From assembly GCF_000003605.2 (NCBI RefSeq), contig NW_003119298.1, positions 1 through 25,710 on the forward strand: DNA of 25,710 nt, given 5' to 3'. Shown here one piece after another: positions 24,890 through 25,710 of the stretch (positions are counted from its first letter, which is position 1; every line of letters begins with the position of its first letter). This DNA is from Saccoglossus kowalevskii (lineage: Eukaryota; Hemichordata; Enteropneusta; Harrimaniidae). The position numbers and the translations under genes are program-made. The notes under the pieces are model-generated. The model ran no database searches. It was not told where the DNA came from and was given only the letters and a program-made list of their open reading frames with translations.

Positions 24890-25710
24890 CAACAATCAAA
24901 TTCATGTCATTCAACAATCAAATTCATATCATTCAACAATCAAATTCATATCATTCAACAGTCAAATTTATGTCAATCAACAGTCAAATTTATGTCATTC
25001 AACAGTCAAATTCATGTCATTCAACAATCAAATTCATGTCATTCAACAGTCAAATTTATGTCATTCAACAGTCAAATTCATATCATTCAACAATCAAATT
25101 CATGTCATTCAACAGTCAAATTTATGTCATTCAACAGTCAAATTCATAGTATTCAACAGTCAAATTTATGTCATTCAACAGTCGAATTCATAGCATTCAA
25201 CATCAAATTTATGTCATTCAACAGTCAAATTCATGTCATTCAACAGTTAAATTCATGCCATTCAACAATCAAATTCATATCATTCAACATCAAATTTATG
25301 TCATTCAACAGTCAAATTCGTGTCATTCAACAATCAAATTCATATCATTCAACATCAAATTTATGTCATTCAACAGTCAAATTCATGTCATTCAACATCA
25401 AATTTATGTCATTCAACAGTCAAATTTATGTCATTCAACAGTCAAATTTATGTCATTCAACAGTCAAATTCATAGCATTCAACAGTCAAATTTATGTCAT
25501 TCAACAGTCAAATTCATATCATTCAACATCACATTTATGTCATTCAACAGTCAAATTCATATCATTCAACATCACATTTATGTCATTCAACAAATGATCA
25601 AATTTATGTCTTTCAACAGTCAAATTCTTGTCATTCAACAGTCAAATTCTTGTCATTCAACAGTCAAATTCATGTCATTCAACAGTCAAATTCATGTCAT
25701 CAACAGTCAA
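24890..25710. repeat. Right-edge stretch, TAGTATT to TTCTTGTC segment, array continues
   Basis: An f2/f/a/c/d-rich stretch like that at 12108 contains TAGTATT at 25147, then c-g dimers (25502-25587), h at 25588 and two TTCTTGTC-type monomers (near 25625 and 25647). It lacks the i monomer after h. The window ends inside a monomer, with CATCAACAG (one T lost) near 25696. Confidence 0.9.

Larger units (their letters stand above)
218..25613. repeat. Dispersed 26-bp marker monomer (type h), 59 copies
   Basis: A longer monomer starts CAACAAATGATC and ends ATGTCTTT. It equals an f-type head with four extra bases (AATG), which creates the palindrome TGATCA (a BclI site). Reading by eye, AAATGATC starts at 222, 899, 1075, 1972, 2693, 2872, 3050, 3446, 3625, 4175, 5006, 5185, 5364, 5737, 5871, 6052, 6924, 7275, 7780, 8546, 8703, 8882, 9864, 10087, 10266, 10445, 11104, 11283, 13007, 13186, 13365, 13980, 14487, 15229, 15408, 15587, 15895, 16074, 16382, 16561, 16739, 17197, 17376, 17555, 18104, 18695, 19593, 19772, 20036, 21013, 21192, 21371, 22007, 22570, 22749, 22928, 23106, 24152 and 25592. 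Nearly all copies follow a g monomer and about 50 precede an i monomer. The most frequent spacing is 179 bp. Confidence 0.95.
1..25710. repeat. Satellite array of ~22-bp monomers filling the window
   Basis: Every line of the window reads as head-to-tail copies of a 22-bp unit with head CAACAGTC and tail AAATTYATGTCATT, all in the same orientation. Variants are 21 bp (types e and g, head CAACATC), 22 bp (a, b, c, d, f, i) and 26 bp (h). Substitutions fall at a few fixed positions: T/C in the tail (TTTATG or TTCATG), ATG/ATA/GTG after it, GTC/ATC/AGC, and CAG/CAA/CAT in the head. No unique DNA interrupts the array and neither edge is reached. Typical monomers are 27-32% GC and CpG-poor. This is what is known of nuclear satellite or large minisatellite DNA in eukaryotes; a centromeric, pericentromeric, subtelomeric or B-chromosome location cannot be told apart here. 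No coding, tRNA, rRNA or transposon signature was found on either strand. Confidence 0.98.

Noticed and set aside
218-25613. Transposon or insertion site at each h monomer (AATG insertion as a target duplication)
   Set aside because: The same four bases occur in the same place in all copies with no inserted element or terminal inverted repeats. One ancestral insertion spread by tandem amplification explains it.
1-25710. CRISPR array
   Set aside because: Repeats are directly adjacent with no unique spacers, variation lies within the unit, and there are no cas genes or leader.
1-25710. Plasmid iterons or a replication origin (22-bp direct repeats)
   Set aside because: Iteron arrays have a handful to a few tens of copies next to a rep gene. 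Here roughly 1,180 copies fill the window and no rep gene is present.
1-25710. Telomeric or subtelomeric simple repeat
   Set aside because: No G-rich short telomere unit occurs on either strand; the unit is 22 bp and AT-rich. A subtelomeric location remains possible but nothing in the window shows it.
1-25710. Bacterial-type promoters on the minus strand (TTGACT with an AT-rich hexamer)
   Set aside because: The TTGACT to CATAAA spacing within a monomer is about 9 bp, and to the next monomer about 31 bp; neither fits the 16-18 bp needed. The motif recurs only because the monomer recurs.

Overview
The whole window, first base to last, is one tandem-repeat (satellite DNA) array built on a monomer of about 22 bp. 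No non-repeat sequence, credible gene, RNA gene or mobile element was found. The length implies roughly 1,180 monomers. The array runs off both ends, so its true size, flanks and chromosomal position are not visible. Base composition is AT-rich: typical monomers are 27-32% GC, with C exceeding G on the + strand. Such size, purity and hierarchy are typical of nuclear satellite DNA of a eukaryote. The species cannot be identified from the sequence.

Monomer code used throughout. The basic unit has an 8-base head (CAACAGTC) and a 14-base tail (AAATTYATGTCATT). a = tail with TTTATGTC; b = TTCATGTC; c = TTCATATC (c' when the next monomer starts T instead of C, reading CATTTAAC); d = TTCATAGC (d' ends CACT); e = 21-bp monomer with head CAACATC; f = head CAACAATC with tail CATATC (f2 with tail CATGTC); g = 21-bp monomer with head CAACATCAC; h = 26-bp monomer starting CAACAAATGATC and ending ATGTCTTT; i = tail with TTCGTGTC, the main CpG-containing type.

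The monomers are not random. Two higher-order repeats (HORs) dominate. The 8-monomer HOR of 179 bp, h-i-a-b-b-a-c'-g and close variants, occurs singly or in runs of two or three at about 14 places. The 11-monomer HOR of 239 bp, f-e-f2-b-b-e-a-c-a-d-e, occurs as full or partial pairs at about 10 places. The h monomer (59 copies by eye) marks the start of each 179-bp block, and the distance from h to the next 239-bp block takes a few preferred values (about 265, 222 and 178 bp). Short dimer runs (d-e x3, c-g x2; 43 bp) form the borders. Longer segments of about 0.5-1 kb carrying private variants recur kilobases apart, as expected from unequal exchange or conversion.

Long open frames exist on the + strand in all three frames, only because the unit length is not a multiple of three and the common unit lacks stops. 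They are repeat artefacts, not proteins. I see no evidence for a new gene system; the points worth a second look are the structure and evolution of the satellite itself.
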